A DNA stretch of 43,933 nt from an uncultured Paracoccaceae bacterium (GTDB lineage: Bacteria > Pseudomonadota > Alphaproteobacteria > Rhodobacterales > Rhodobacteraceae), in NCBI GenBank assembly GCA_937138255.1, contig CAKZOU010000063.1, positions 1-43,933 on the forward strand. Reading direction: 5' to 3'. Positions 19,147-27,836 of this stretch are shown here, one piece after another. Numbering within the stretch: the stretch's first letter is position 1; every line of letters begins with the position of its first letter. The notes under the pieces were generated by a model. The model saw nothing but the letters and a program-made list of their open reading frames with translations. It searched no databases and was not told the origin of the DNA. Made by a program: the position numbers and the translations under genes.

Positions 19147-21282
19147 ATGTCTGCCCAACCAGTCTCGGTATCTGTCAAAAAATTTGTAACGTCGCATCCG
19201 ATTTTGGCGAGCGGTGGATGGTTTGCCGTCGCAGCGTTTGTGGTCTCGCTGGTTGTCTGGGCATTGGTTCATGGCCAATACGCGTTTCCCAAGGAAATCT
19301 CGGACAAGTTCCATTTCGTCGATTGGATAAATTCAGCCGAAGACTGGCTTGAGGCCAATTTCCGCTGGCTGACTCGCGCCATCGCCGATTACATCCGCGT
19401 GGCGCTCGAGGCGGTCGAGGTCTTTCTCTGGGAGGCACCCTGGCCAGCTGTCGTTGTTGCGTTGACGATTCCGGCGTTGGTCTACGGTGGCCTCGGACTT
19501 GCGATATTCACGATGATGGGTGTCTTGTTCTGGGCCGCGGTCAATATGTGGGACAGCGCCATGTCGACCCTCGCGCTCATGTTGGTGTCGGTCGCGATCT
19601 CGGTGGTGCTCGGCATAGCCGTCGGCGTCTGGACCTCGCAGAGCGACCGCGTTGACGCGGCAGTCAAGCCGATCCTCGACACGATGCAAACGATGCCGTC
19701 CTTCGTCTATCTCATCCCCGCCATCTTCTTTTTCGGCATCGGCGGCCCCTCGGCTGCGCTGGCCATCGTCATCTACGCCATGCCGCCCGCCGTGCGTCTG
19801 ACCAATTTGGGAATCCGGCAGGTCTCGGAAAACAGCGTCGAGGCGGCGCGCTCTTTCGGCTCGACCCGCTGGCAGCTTCTCTTCAAGGTCCAGCTGCCGC
19901 AGGCGCTTCCGTCGATCATGATGGGAATCAACCAGACGATCATGATGGCGCTGGGCCTTGCGGTTCTGGCGACCTTCATCGGCGCGGGCGGCTTGGGCGA
20001 AGAGGTCTGGAAGGCGCTTCAGCGGCTCAGGGTCGGCTGGTCGCTCGAAGGCGGCCTGTCGATCGTCTTCATGGCGATCATCTTCGACCGCCTGTCGCTC
20101 GCCATGAGCGCGCAGAACCATGGTGGCCGGATCGTCGATCCCTCGCAGATGACGTTCCGACTTTTGCCGCAGCGCTGGCTGCACTGGCAACCCGCCCGGA
20201 TCGTCGAGACCGGTATCAACGCGATTTGGGACGCGGTTGCCGCAGTCTCGACTGCCCTGACCCGCGCGATTGCGGGCGGACTTGGAGCAATCGCAGGGCT
20301 TGCCGGACCAGAACGGGGCGCCAATCTGAAACTCTGGCTCAAGGAACGGCCCGGCCTGGTCATCGGCCTTTTCATCATTCTCGCGATCTATGCCTGGGAC
20401 GCCTGGGTCTCGCCGATCCCCAACTATCCGCGTGACTGGCGCATTTCGCTGCGCGGTCCTGTGGATGACGCGGTGCAATGGCTGGCGGTAGAGCCGACCT
20501 TCATCGCCTTCACCAAGGGCTTCAAGGCAATCATCTATCTCTATGCGCTGAACCCGCTCGACAAGTTCTTCGTGGGCTTGCCGTGGTGGTATGTGATGGT
20601 GGCCTTCTTCTTCATCTGCTGGCGGTCCGCGAGCCTGAGCTTTGCTCTCGTTGTGGTGGCATCCCTCGCCTTCACCGGCCTTGCCGGCCTGTGGGACGTG
20701 ACCATGTATACGCTGGCCGCGACAATCGCCTCGGTCGCTATCTCGGTGATCATCGGCGTTCCGCTCGGCGTTGCGGCGGCCTATAGCCGGACGCTCGACG
20801 CCATCCTGCGGCCGGTTCTCGACGCGATGCAGACGATGCCGACCTTTGTCTATCTGATCCCTGTCTTGATGTTTTTCGGAGGCAATCCCGTGACGGCGGT
20901 GATCGCCACGGTGATCTACGCCCTGCCCCCGGTGATCCGCATGACCATCCTCGGCCTGCGGCAGCTTCCCGAAGAAATCGACGAAGTTTCGGATGCCTTC
21001 GGTTCGAACAAGTTGCAGGCACTGTTCAAGGTGCGGCTGCCGATGGCCTCACCTTCGATCATGTTGGGCGTAAACCAGTCGGTCGTCATGGCCTTCGCGA
21101 TGCAAGTCATCACGCCACTCGTCGCCGGTCTTGGCCTTGGCAAGGAAGTGTTCCACGCGATGAACGTGGCCGATACGGGCCGTGGCGTTGTCGCGGGTTC
21201 GGGCATCGTTCTTCTTGCGATTGTCCTGGACCGGCTCACGCAAGCCTGGACCAAGAACCAGCGCATCGCGCTGGGGCTCTAG
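19147..21282 (+). CDS. Double-length ProW-like ABC permease (TmoW-type)
   Basis: A 711-residue inner-membrane protein made of two ProW-like permease domains in tandem. Each half has the BPD-transport core with the same block: D-T-M-Q-T-M-P-S-F-V-Y-L-I-P (first) and D-A-M-Q-T-M-P-T-F-V-Y-L-I-P (second), then a cytoplasmic loop with F-G-S-T/N-K/R and L-P-x-A-x-P-S-I-M. A linker with extra helices lies near 390-520. One such chain could supply both membrane halves of the importer. It resembles, from memory, the large permease of TMAO transporters (TmoW) in marine Rhodobacterales. The start at 19147 fits; the frame to 18970 overlaps the ATPase gene. Confidence 0.9.
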   Translation: MSAQPVSVSVKKFVTSHPILASGGWFAVAAFVVSLVVWALVHGQYAFPKEISDKFHFVDWINSAEDWLEANFRWLTRAIADYIRVALEAVEVFLWEAPWPAVVVALTIPALVYGGLGLAIFTMMGVLFWAAVNMWDSAMSTLALMLVSVAISVVLGIAVGVWTSQSDRVDAAVKPILDTMQTMPSFVYLIPAIFFFGIGGPSAALAIVIYAMPPAVRLTNLGIRQVSENSVEAARSFGSTRWQLLFKVQLPQALPSIMMGINQTIMMALGLAVLATFIGAGGLGEEVWKALQRLRVGWSLEGGLSIVFMAIIFDRLSLAMSAQNHGGRIVDPSQMTFRLLPQRWLHWQPARIVETGINAIWDAVAAVSTALTRAIAGGLGAIAGLAGPERGANLKLWLKERPGLVIGLFIILAIYAWDAWVSPIPNYPRDWRISLRGPVDDAVQWLAVEPTFIAFTKGFKAIIYLYALNPLDKFFVGLPWWYVMVAFFFICWRSASLSFALVVVASLAFTGLAGLWDVTMYTLAATIASVAISVIIGVPLGVAAAYSRTLDAILRPVLDAMQTMPTFVYLIPVLMFFGGNPVTAVIATVIYALPPVIRMTILGLRQLPEEIDEVSDAFGSNKLQALFKVRLPMASPSIMLGVNQSVVMAFAMQVITPLVAGLGLGKEVFHAMNVADTGRGVVAGSGIVLLAIVLDRLTQAWTKNQRIALGL

Positions 21283-21288
21283 AATGAA

Positions 21289-21309
21289 GGCTTGCCTTTT
21301 GGGCAGGCT
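21289..21309 (+). other. Small hairpin between permease and binding-protein genes
   Basis: GGCTTGCC and GGCAGGCT can pair with two G-T wobbles around a short T-rich loop. No T-run follows, so it is more likely an mRNA-stability hairpin than a terminator. Such hairpins often protect the transcript of the binding-protein gene. The case is weak. Confidence 0.3.
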
Positions 21310-21392
21310 GACGCAGGATTGGAAAAGGAAAAGACTGCCCCCGTCACAGGACGGATACCAAAAACCAGAAGAATACCAATAGGGAGACCCAA

Positions 21393-22328
21393 ATGACCAA
21401 ATACATGAAATTCAAGGCAGGTGCCGTCGCGCTCGGCCTGTCGGCCGCCGCCGCTGTTCCGGCGCAGGCCGATGTGTTCAATGTCCCCGACGCGGATTGG
21501 ACCGGCGGCCTCGTGACCTGCCGTATCCTGACCACCATCATGGAAGAAGAGATGGGCCACAAGGTCCGCCACATCACCATGCCGAGCGGCGCCGGTGTCT
21601 ATGAGGGCCTTCGCTCGGGCGATCTCGATTTCGCCTGTGAAGGCTGGCCGTCCTATTCTTCGTCCAAAGAGGAATATATCAGCGAATACGGCGGTGACGG
21701 TTCGGTCATCAAGTTTGGCAATGTCGGCGTTGTCGGCGCCTCGTCCTACTATGTGCCGCGTTACCTCGTGGAAGGTGACGGCGCCCCTGCCCCCGATCTC
21801 AAGACCCTGCAAGACCTCAACAATTACGTTGATCTCTTCAAGGCGCTCGAGACCGGCGACAAGGGACGTATCCTCGGCTGCCCCGTTGCCGCCTGGGAAT
21901 GCGACGATACCAAGCGCATGGAGATGCTGGGCGTAAACTTCATGGCCGTCGAGCTTGGCTCGGAGACCGCTCATTGGGCAGAGGTTCAGGCCGCATATGC
22001 CCGCCACGAGCCGATCGTCGCCTATGCCTGGGAGCCGCACTGGATCCACGCCGAGCTTGATCTCGTGCCGCTGGAACTTCCGCCCTACAGCGACGAAGCC
22101 TGGCCGGCGACCGGCTGGCCCGAGGACGTGACCTACAACTATGGTCGTCCCGGCATGCTGACCGAACATCCCGATGTTGCGGCTCTTATCGCCAACTCGA
22201 ACCTGACCAACGCCATGCAGGCCACGATGATCCATGCGATCGACGTAGAGGGCCGTGACGTTGACGAGGTTGTTCAGGAGTGGCTCGAGAACAACGAAGA
22301 CATCTGGCGCGCCTGGCTGCCCAACTGA
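21393..22328 (+). CDS. Periplasmic betaine/TMAO-type binding protein (OpuAC/TmoX-like)
   Basis: A 311-residue secreted binding protein with a signal peptide (M-T-K-Y-M-K-F-K-A-G then a hydrophobic run, cleavage after A-Q-A near residue 26). The OpuAC fold is shown by T-G-G-L-V-T-C-R-I-L, F-A-C-E-G-W-P-S-Y, L-G-C-P-V-A-A-W-E-C-D-D and A-Y-A-W-E-P-H-W-I-H. The spread of Trp residues could form the aromatic cage that holds trimethylammonium groups, and cysteine pairs may form disulfides. The ligand could be TMAO, glycine betaine, choline or a pyridinium betaine. A GGGAGA site precedes the ATG; a strong terminator follows. Confidence 0.9.
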   Translation: MTKYMKFKAGAVALGLSAAAAVPAQADVFNVPDADWTGGLVTCRILTTIMEEEMGHKVRHITMPSGAGVYEGLRSGDLDFACEGWPSYSSSKEEYISEYGGDGSVIKFGNVGVVGASSYYVPRYLVEGDGAPAPDLKTLQDLNNYVDLFKALETGDKGRILGCPVAAWECDDTKRMEMLGVNFMAVELGSETAHWAEVQAAYARHEPIVAYAWEPHWIHAELDLVPLELPPYSDEAWPATGWPEDVTYNYGRPGMLTEHPDVAALIANSNLTNAMQATMIHAIDVEGRDVDEVVQEWLENNEDIWRAWLPN

Positions 22329-22349
22329 TAGAGGCGGCATAGCGTTATC

Positions 22350-22384
22350 GCAGGCCCCCGGTTTTCGGGGGCCTGCTTTCTTTG
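22350..22384 (+). terminator. Rho-independent terminator after the binding-protein gene
   Basis: GCAGGCCCCCG (22350-22360) and CGGGGGCCTGC (22366-22376) form a perfect eleven-pair stem with a GTTTT loop, followed by TTTCTTT. It closes the permease/binding-protein unit. Confidence 0.9.
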
Positions 22385-22394
22385 AGGTGAGCCC

Positions 22395-23312
22395 GTGAGC
22401 CTGTTTGACCGAAAAGCCGTCCACTTTGCCTTGCTGGGCGCGACGGGTGCTGCCTGGGGCTTCACACACCCGCTTACCAAACTCGCCGTTTCCACCGGCT
22501 ATGGCCCATTGGGCATTATGTTCTGGCAGCTCGTGATCGTGGCGACAATCTCAGGCATTGCCCTGATCTTTCGTGGTCGCCGCCCGCCGGTTCATCGTGA
22601 AGCGTTGATCCTCTACGCGATGATCGCCCTGTTGGGCACGATCGTCCCGGATTTCCTCATCTATACCGCGGCCGTTTTCATTCCTGCCGGCATCCTCGCG
22701 ATCCTCATGGCTATCTCGCCGATGGTCTCGTTGCCGATTGCGCTCGCGCTCGGGATCGAGCGGTTTTCAGTCCGCCGTGTGAGCGGAGCGCTTGTGGGAT
22801 TGGTGGCCATTCTTCTTATGATCGGCCCCGACGGCGGCCTTGCCAGCCGGACTGAGGCGTTCTGGGCGCTCGTGGTCCTTGCGGCGGTTGTTTTTTACGC
22901 CACACAGGGCAACTTCATCAGCTGGTATGGCCAAACAGATGTCGGCGCCATGCGGATGCTCTTTGGCTCGTCGCTCGCCGCGATGCTGGTGATCGGGCCT
23001 GGGGTCATTGCCAGCGGCCAGTTCATCGACCCGCGCATGGAATGGACCGCAGTCGAATGGGCCGTCCTCGGCACCGGCGCGCTCCACGCGCTCGCCTATG
23101 CGGGCTATCTCTCGCTCGTCTCGCACGCCGGGCCTGTCTTTGCCTCGCAGGTCTCGTATATCGTGACATCGACCGGCGTCTTGTGGTCGATGCTGCTCCT
23201 CAAAGAGGGATATTCCGGCTGGGTCTGGCTTGCCTTCGCGCTCGTCATGATGGCGATCACGCTGGTTCAACCACGCCGCGCCCCCGCAATACCGGGAGAA
23301 ACCGCGCCCTAA
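22395..23312 (+). CDS. EamA/DMT family permease (second copy)
   Basis: A 305-residue protein with about ten membrane helices in two EamA repeats, starting with [16 protein letters not shown]. The start is GTG at 22395, chosen because GAGG lies seven to nine bases upstream and the hydrophobic domain begins soon after; no ATG fits. It lies just past the strong terminator, so it is expressed by read-through or from its own promoter. Its stop overlaps the amidase stop on the other strand (CTAA). The substrate is unknown; placement between the importer and the catabolic operon suggests a related solute. Confidence 0.83.
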   Translation: MSLFDRKAVHFALLGATGAAWGFTHPLTKLAVSTGYGPLGIMFWQLVIVATISGIALIFRGRRPPVHREALILYAMIALLGTIVPDFLIYTAAVFIPAGILAILMAISPMVSLPIALALGIERFSVRRVSGALVGLVAILLMIGPDGGLASRTEAFWALVVLAAVVFYATQGNFISWYGQTDVGAMRMLFGSSLAAMLVIGPGVIASGQFIDPRMEWTAVEWAVLGTGALHALAYAGYLSLVSHAGPVFASQVSYIVTSTGVLWSMLLLKEGYSGWVWLAFALVMMAITLVQPRRAPAIPGETAP

Positions 23313-23318
23313 AGGGCG
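23305..23318. terminator. Palindrome over two convergent stop codons
   Basis: CGCCCT-AA-AGGGCG spans the TAA of the EamA gene and the TAG of the amidase gene. It could act as a shared 3' hairpin, but neither strand has a T-run, so termination is only possible. Confidence 0.4.
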
Positions 23319-24733
23319 GGCCTGCCGGCTTCGGGAATGAACATCTCGGGTGCTGTCATTTCGTATTGATAGGCCGCCTGGAAGACCGATTCATCCCTGA
23401 ACGTTGGGCCGACGATCTGAATGCCGGTAGGAACGCCGTGGCGATCCCGCCCTGAGGGCACCGACATCACCGGGCAATTCGACAGCATATTGAACTGGTG
23501 GGTCAGCACCCATCCGTATTCGGGATCGACCACCTTTCCGTCTACCGTGAAATTTTTGTCCAACTGGTTGTGATCGGCACGGACAGCACCGATCGAAAGC
23601 GTTGGGCAGATCAAGACATCGTAACGCTTAAAAAGCGCGCCAATAGCCTGATACATCCGGTGCTGCACCTCCCACGAACGGGCAACGTCATCCGGTTTAA
23701 GATTGGCCGCCGCATCCGCCATGGCGGCGGCGTATGGGGTAAGCAGATCGCGGTGCTCTTTGGCTGACCAGAGCGCCTCGCGGCCGAAATGCATCGCCGT
23801 ATACCAGCGCATCGAGGCTTCATCGACCTCCGGCCCCCAGCCGATATCGACCTCTTCAACCGTGCAGCCGCTGACGCGGAAGATATCGAGCGCTGCGAGG
23901 GTGTTCTCACGCACCTCCGGATCGACCGCCACATAGCCGAAGTCCAACGAATAGCCGATCCGCAGGGGCTTGGGTTCGGCCTCGAAGGGCAGAACGACCT
24001 TGTCACGCAGGGAATCATGGTCGCGCGGATGCGGGCCGGATATGACATTCTGCAAGAGGGCGGTATCCGCCACCCCCCGGCTCAATACGCCGCAATGATT
24101 GTAGCGATCGAAATTCGACGGAGGGCCATCGGGGTTGCGCCCATGCGGCGGCTTGTAGCCGACAAGGCCACAGGAGCTTGCCGGAATGCGGATCGAACCG
24201 CCGATATCGGTGCCGGTGGCGATGGGCGTCATTCCTGCGGCCAAAGCGGCCGCCGACCCGCCCGACGAACCGCCGGGGCCAAATTCGAGGTTGAATGGAT
24301 TGCGCGTGATCCCCCAGAGCCGGGAGTTGCAGGTGCCCGACAGGCAGAACTCTGGCGTGGTCGTGCGGGCATGAAAAATGGCCCCCGCTTCTTCTAGCCG
24401 TTCGATCATCGGATCGGAATGATCGTCGATATGATCCTTGTAGACGAGCGAGCCCTGAGTCCGGCGCTTGCCCTTCATCCGCTGGATATCCTTCACCGCG
24501 ACCGGAAGCCCCTCGAGCGGGCGCGCTCGTCCGCTCATATAGGCGGCTTCAGCCCTTTTGGCCGCGTCGCGGGCCTCGTCGTAATATGTTTCGGCATAGG
24601 CATTGATCGCCGGATTGACCTTATCCGCCCGCGCAATCAAAGCCTCCAGATAGGCAACCGGCGACAGGCTTCGCCGGCGAAACCGGGCCAGCGCATCCTG
24701 CGCCGAAATATAACAGAGGTCGGTCTCAGCCAT
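23309..24733 (-). CDS. Amidase (amidase-signature family)
   Basis: A 474-residue amidase-signature enzyme. The Ser-cisSer-Lys triad is visible: Lys81 in V-A-V-K-D, Ser156 in G-P-G-G-S-S-G-G-S, and Ser180 in G-T-D-I-G-G-S-I-R. It hydrolyses a C-N amide bond in the cytoplasm; the substrate is not known. No signal peptide is seen. The ATG at 24733 overlaps the alcohol dehydrogenase TGA (TGATG), with AAAGG eight bases upstream; a GTG three bases earlier is an alternative. It is the last gene of the six-gene operon, where it could deformylate or deacylate an intermediate. Confidence 0.9.
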   Translation of the reverse strand: MAETDLCYISAQDALARFRRRSLSPVAYLEALIARADKVNPAINAYAETYYDEARDAAKRAEAAYMSGRARPLEGLPVAVKDIQRMKGKRRTQGSLVYKDHIDDHSDPMIERLEEAGAIFHARTTTPEFCLSGTCNSRLWGITRNPFNLEFGPGGSSGGSAAALAAGMTPIATGTDIGGSIRIPASSCGLVGYKPPHGRNPDGPPSNFDRYNHCGVLSRGVADTALLQNVISGPHPRDHDSLRDKVVLPFEAEPKPLRIGYSLDFGYVAVDPEVRENTLAALDIFRVSGCTVEEVDIGWGPEVDEASMRWYTAMHFGREALWSAKEHRDLLTPYAAAMADAAANLKPDDVARSWEVQHRMYQAIGALFKRYDVLICPTLSIGAVRADHNQLDKNFTVDGKVVDPEYGWVLTHQFNMLSNCPVMSVPSGRDRHGVPTGIQIVGPTFRDESVFQAAYQYEMTAPEMFIPEAGRPAL

Positions 24734-25923
24734 CACGATCGCCTTTCAACACGGGTCGTCTTCATCGCACTCCGGATCAGCTCTTCGATTTCGGTCACGC
24801 TCGCTTTGCGAGGATTGGTCGCGGCCGCAGGATCGCGCGACGCCTTGAGCGCAAGCGAGCCTATCGCGTCTTGACGCACACCCAAATCTTCCAACCCTTG
24901 GGGTATGGTGCAAAGCTCGAGCAGGTGTTCGACCCCTGCGAGGAAGGTGTCGAAATCCGATCCATCCAGACCCATCGCCTCGCACATTGGCCCGACCTTG
25001 GAATCAATGTCCTTTGCGTTGAACCGCAGGGCGGCCGGCAGGAGGACGGCATTGGTAAGCCCGTGGTGGGTATCGAACTCGGCTCCGACCATATGGCTGA
25101 TGGCATGAACCATCCCGAGCCCCTTGAGAAACGAGATCCCCGCAAGACAGGAGCCGACAAGCATCGCACCCCGCGCCTCGATCGAGGTTGGCGCTTGAAG
25201 AACCTCCGGCAAGGCCTTGGCAACCAACCGCAATCCCTCGAGCGCGACGCCGTCGCAGATGGGATGGGCGGAAGGGACACAATAGGCTTCGATAGCATGG
25301 GTGAGCGCGTCGCAACCTGTCCACGCGGTCAAACGAGGTGGCAGGCCAACGGTCAATTCGGGATCCAGAACCGCAACGATCGGCTTCTGCGCCGGATGCC
25401 AAACGCAGCCTTTGATGCCCCGGCTGGTATCGGTGATCATCCCGGTGCTTTCCGTCTCGGCGCCGGTGCCTGCGGTGGTCGGGATACAAAGGAGCGGCGG
25501 GAAATCCGCTTTGGTCAACTCATTTGGCGGAGCAACATCGAAATCGAAATCCCAAAGCGGATGGTTGGACCTCGCCAACAGGCTGACCGCCTTGCCCGCG
25601 TCCATACCTGAGCCGCCACCCAAGGCGATCACCGCATCGTGGCCGCCCAGACGAAAAGCCTCGGCGCCGTGCCCGGCCTCAATGTCTGTCGGGTTTGGGG
25701 ACACATCGCTAAAGAGCGCGCATCTCAAGCCAGCCCCCTCCAAGGCCCCCATGACAGCGCCGACAAACGGTAGACTTGCGCTGGCCCTATCGGTGACGAT
25801 CAACGGATTGGCGATCCCGTGTGCCGCGCAGATCGTGCCGACCTCGCGCACGCGGCCCGGGCCATAACGGATCGGGATAGGGATCTCCCAGTCCCAGTTC
25901 TGGAGGAACTGTTCGGGTTTCAC
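24733..25923 (-). CDS. Iron-containing alcohol dehydrogenase
   Basis: A 396-residue group III (iron-type) alcohol dehydrogenase. The dinucleotide motif [10 protein letters not shown], the P-T-T-A-G-T-G-A-E segment, and the metal-binding [13 protein letters not shown] and D-T-H-H-G-L blocks are present. It interconverts an alcohol and aldehyde with NAD(P)H. The start is GTG at 25923, not an upstream ATG: GTGA overlaps the desaturase TGA by four bases and GGGAGG lies seven bases before it. It may make or remove the aldehyde that the operon's aldehyde dehydrogenase oxidises. Confidence 0.9.
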   Translation of the reverse strand: MKPEQFLQNWDWEIPIPIRYGPGRVREVGTICAAHGIANPLIVTDRASASLPFVGAVMGALEGAGLRCALFSDVSPNPTDIEAGHGAEAFRLGGHDAVIALGGGSGMDAGKAVSLLARSNHPLWDFDFDVAPPNELTKADFPPLLCIPTTAGTGAETESTGMITDTSRGIKGCVWHPAQKPIVAVLDPELTVGLPPRLTAWTGCDALTHAIEAYCVPSAHPICDGVALEGLRLVAKALPEVLQAPTSIEARGAMLVGSCLAGISFLKGLGMVHAISHMVGAEFDTHHGLTNAVLLPAALRFNAKDIDSKVGPMCEAMGLDGSDFDTFLAGVEHLLELCTIPQGLEDLGVRQDAIGSLALKASRDPAAATNPRKASVTEIEELIRSAMKTTRVERRS

Positions 25924-26810
25924 TCGGCGGCCTCCCGCTTTTCGCGCGGCACCGGCCAAAAGCCTTCGATCCGCACGCCATTTCTCTCAAGAAGAGGGCG
26001 TATCTCATTGAAAACGCGCTTATACCGATACCACTGCACTCCCGGCATCATGTGGTGGATCAGGTGGTGGTTCTGCCCCAGAAGCAGGAGGTTGGCGAAC
26101 GGAAAGAGCGACTCGCGCGTATCCTTGTAGCGGCCGGTGTCGTGGTGATCGTGGTGCGGTGTCCAGGTAAAGAGCGTGAGCATCACTGTCTGGCCAACCC
26201 ACCAAGGAATGAACCACAAAACCAACAATTCTTTCCAATATCCGAATGCCAAAATGACCACAATAACAGTCCATTGCAGGGCGAAGGTGATCCAACTCAC
26301 CGTGACCTGCCACTTAGGCACGCCAAACTGGATACAGTCATTCCGCAGGTTCCACGGCGAGAAATATGCGATCAGCGCCTTGGGGAGCCGCAGGAACACC
26401 CAGCCAAGGAAGCCGCCGCGCGCATAGATATCCGGATCGTCCTCGGTATTGGCCTTGGTGTGGTGAACCATATGTTGCTTGAGGTGTGGATAATAGAACA
26501 GGAACAATGGGATACAGGCCGCTGTGCCCACAACAAGATCAACCCAGCGCAGGTTCTTGCGCCGCGACGAGATATTGCCGTGGATCGCCTCGTGGACGAC
26601 CGTGTAGAGCGCGTAGATGAAAACGGTGTTGATCACCGCCCCCCAGAAGTAACTGATGAGGCCGGTCATCGAGGCCCAGATCGCGAAGAAGAACATCGCG
26701 AAGAGGCCGAGAAACAGGAAAACGGTCGGCCAGCCGAAGTCGTCGGTCAGGCGGCGGCCAGCTTCCATTTCCTCTTTGATCGTGCGGGGTTGTGCCACGC
26801 TTTCGGTCAT
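25920..26810 (-). CDS. Membrane di-iron fatty-acid-desaturase/hydroxylase-fold protein
   Basis: A 296-residue integral membrane protein of the fatty-acid desaturase superfamily. The histidine boxes are complete: H73-E-A-I-H77, H113-M-V-H-H117, H219-H-D-H-H223 and N-H-H-L-I-H-H around 248-253. Four or so membrane helices lie around 28-68, 95-107 and 172-215. The family includes desaturases, alkane hydroxylases and carotenoid hydroxylases/ketolases. Its place inside a catabolic operon, with no lipid genes around, suggests hydroxylation of a small substrate. The ATG at 26810 follows GGAGA; a GTG at 26822 is less likely. It begins 12 bases after the MDR stop. Confidence 0.88.
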   Translation of the reverse strand: MTESVAQPRTIKEEMEAGRRLTDDFGWPTVFLFLGLFAMFFFAIWASMTGLISYFWGAVINTVFIYALYTVVHEAIHGNISSRRKNLRWVDLVVGTAACIPLFLFYYPHLKQHMVHHTKANTEDDPDIYARGGFLGWVFLRLPKALIAYFSPWNLRNDCIQFGVPKWQVTVSWITFALQWTVIVVILAFGYWKELLVLWFIPWWVGQTVMLTLFTWTPHHDHHDTGRYKDTRESLFPFANLLLLGQNHHLIHHMMPGVQWYRYKRVFNEIRPLLERNGVRIEGFWPVPREKREAAE

Positions 26811-26822
26811 CGATGTCTCCAC

Positions 26823-27836
26823 TCAAGGCTCCATTGTCAAAACGATCTTGCCCCGGCCAGCTTCAGACTGAAGGGCATGATGGGCGCTCGCAACCTCGCT
26901 CAAAGGATAGGTCGTCGCGATAATCACATGGATCTTGCCGCTGGCGAGCCAGTCGAGCGCCCGTTCCAGAATCCGTTTCTGCCGCCTGCGGTGCGCCGCA
27001 AGGCCCTTCCACATGGGCGTCAGCATCATCACGTTGTGGATCGTGAGGTTGTTGTTGTAGGCGGTCATGTCTTCCAGATCGCCGGGTGTGCCCATGAGCG
27101 TGACGAGCCGTCCATAAGGGGCGAGCGCCTTGATGCTTTCGAGAAAGACCTCGGCGCCGGCATTGTCGAGCACGACATCGAGGCCGTGGCCTCCGGTCCA
27201 GTCCATCGCCGCCTCGACGAAATCCTCATCGCGATAGCGGATGATCTTTTCGGCCCCTGCCCGCGTGGCGATGGCGGCCTTTTCGTCGGAACTCACCGTC
27301 GCCGCCACCCGCGCACCCAAGGCGCGGGCGATCTGGATGGCGATGTGGCCGGTGCCACCCGCCCCGCCGTGGACGAGCACCCGCTCGCCCTTTCTCACCC
27401 GGGCGCGTTCCTTGAACGCCTCCCACCCCGTGATGAACACCAAGGCTACCGCGGCGGCCTGCATCGCTGTCACCCCGTCGGGGATTTTCGCGACAAGCGA
27501 TGCAGGCACGACCGCATGGTGGGCATAGGTTCCGTGAGTGCCGCCCACCCCACCATTACAAAACGCAACCCGGTCACCGGCCTTGAGGCCCTTGACCCGC
27601 GCGCCAATCTTCTCGACCACCCCCGCGCCGTCATGGCCGAGGACACAGCCCTCCGCCTCGCCGACATAGGGGCCATATTCGCGGAAATAGAGATCGGCGG
27701 GGTTGATCGCCGCCGCCTCGAGCCGCACGAGAACATCGGCACCATCCGGGTGCCAGGGAAGCTCGACCGTTCCCGGCTGAAGCACTTCCGGTGCCCCCGC
27801 GCCGCGCATGACCATCGCCTTGGTGCTGAAACTCAT
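26823..27836 (-). CDS. Quinone-oxidoreductase-like MDR reductase
   Basis: A 337-residue medium-chain dehydrogenase/reductase without the zinc-binding cysteine set, of the NADPH:quinone or enoyl reductase type. The Rossmann motif is [16 protein letters not shown], followed by L-D-V-V-L-D-N-A-G and a YhdH/Qor-like C-terminus. Such enzymes reduce alpha-beta double bonds or quinones with NADPH. The ATG at 27836 overlaps the TGA of the FAD/GcvT gene by four bases (ATGA); the frame to 27965 lies inside that gene. In the operon it could reduce a conjugated ring-derived intermediate or pass electrons to the di-iron enzyme. Confidence 0.88.
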   Translation of the reverse strand: MSFSTKAMVMRGAGAPEVLQPGTVELPWHPDGADVLVRLEAAAINPADLYFREYGPYVGEAEGCVLGHDGAGVVEKIGARVKGLKAGDRVAFCNGGVGGTHGTYAHHAVVPASLVAKIPDGVTAMQAAAVALVFITGWEAFKERARVRKGERVLVHGGAGGTGHIAIQIARALGARVAATVSSDEKAAIATRAGAEKIIRYRDEDFVEAAMDWTGGHGLDVVLDNAGAEVFLESIKALAPYGRLVTLMGTPGDLEDMTAYNNNLTIHNVMMLTPMWKGLAAHRRRQKRILERALDWLASGKIHVIIATTYPLSEVASAHHALQSEAGRGKIVLTMEP

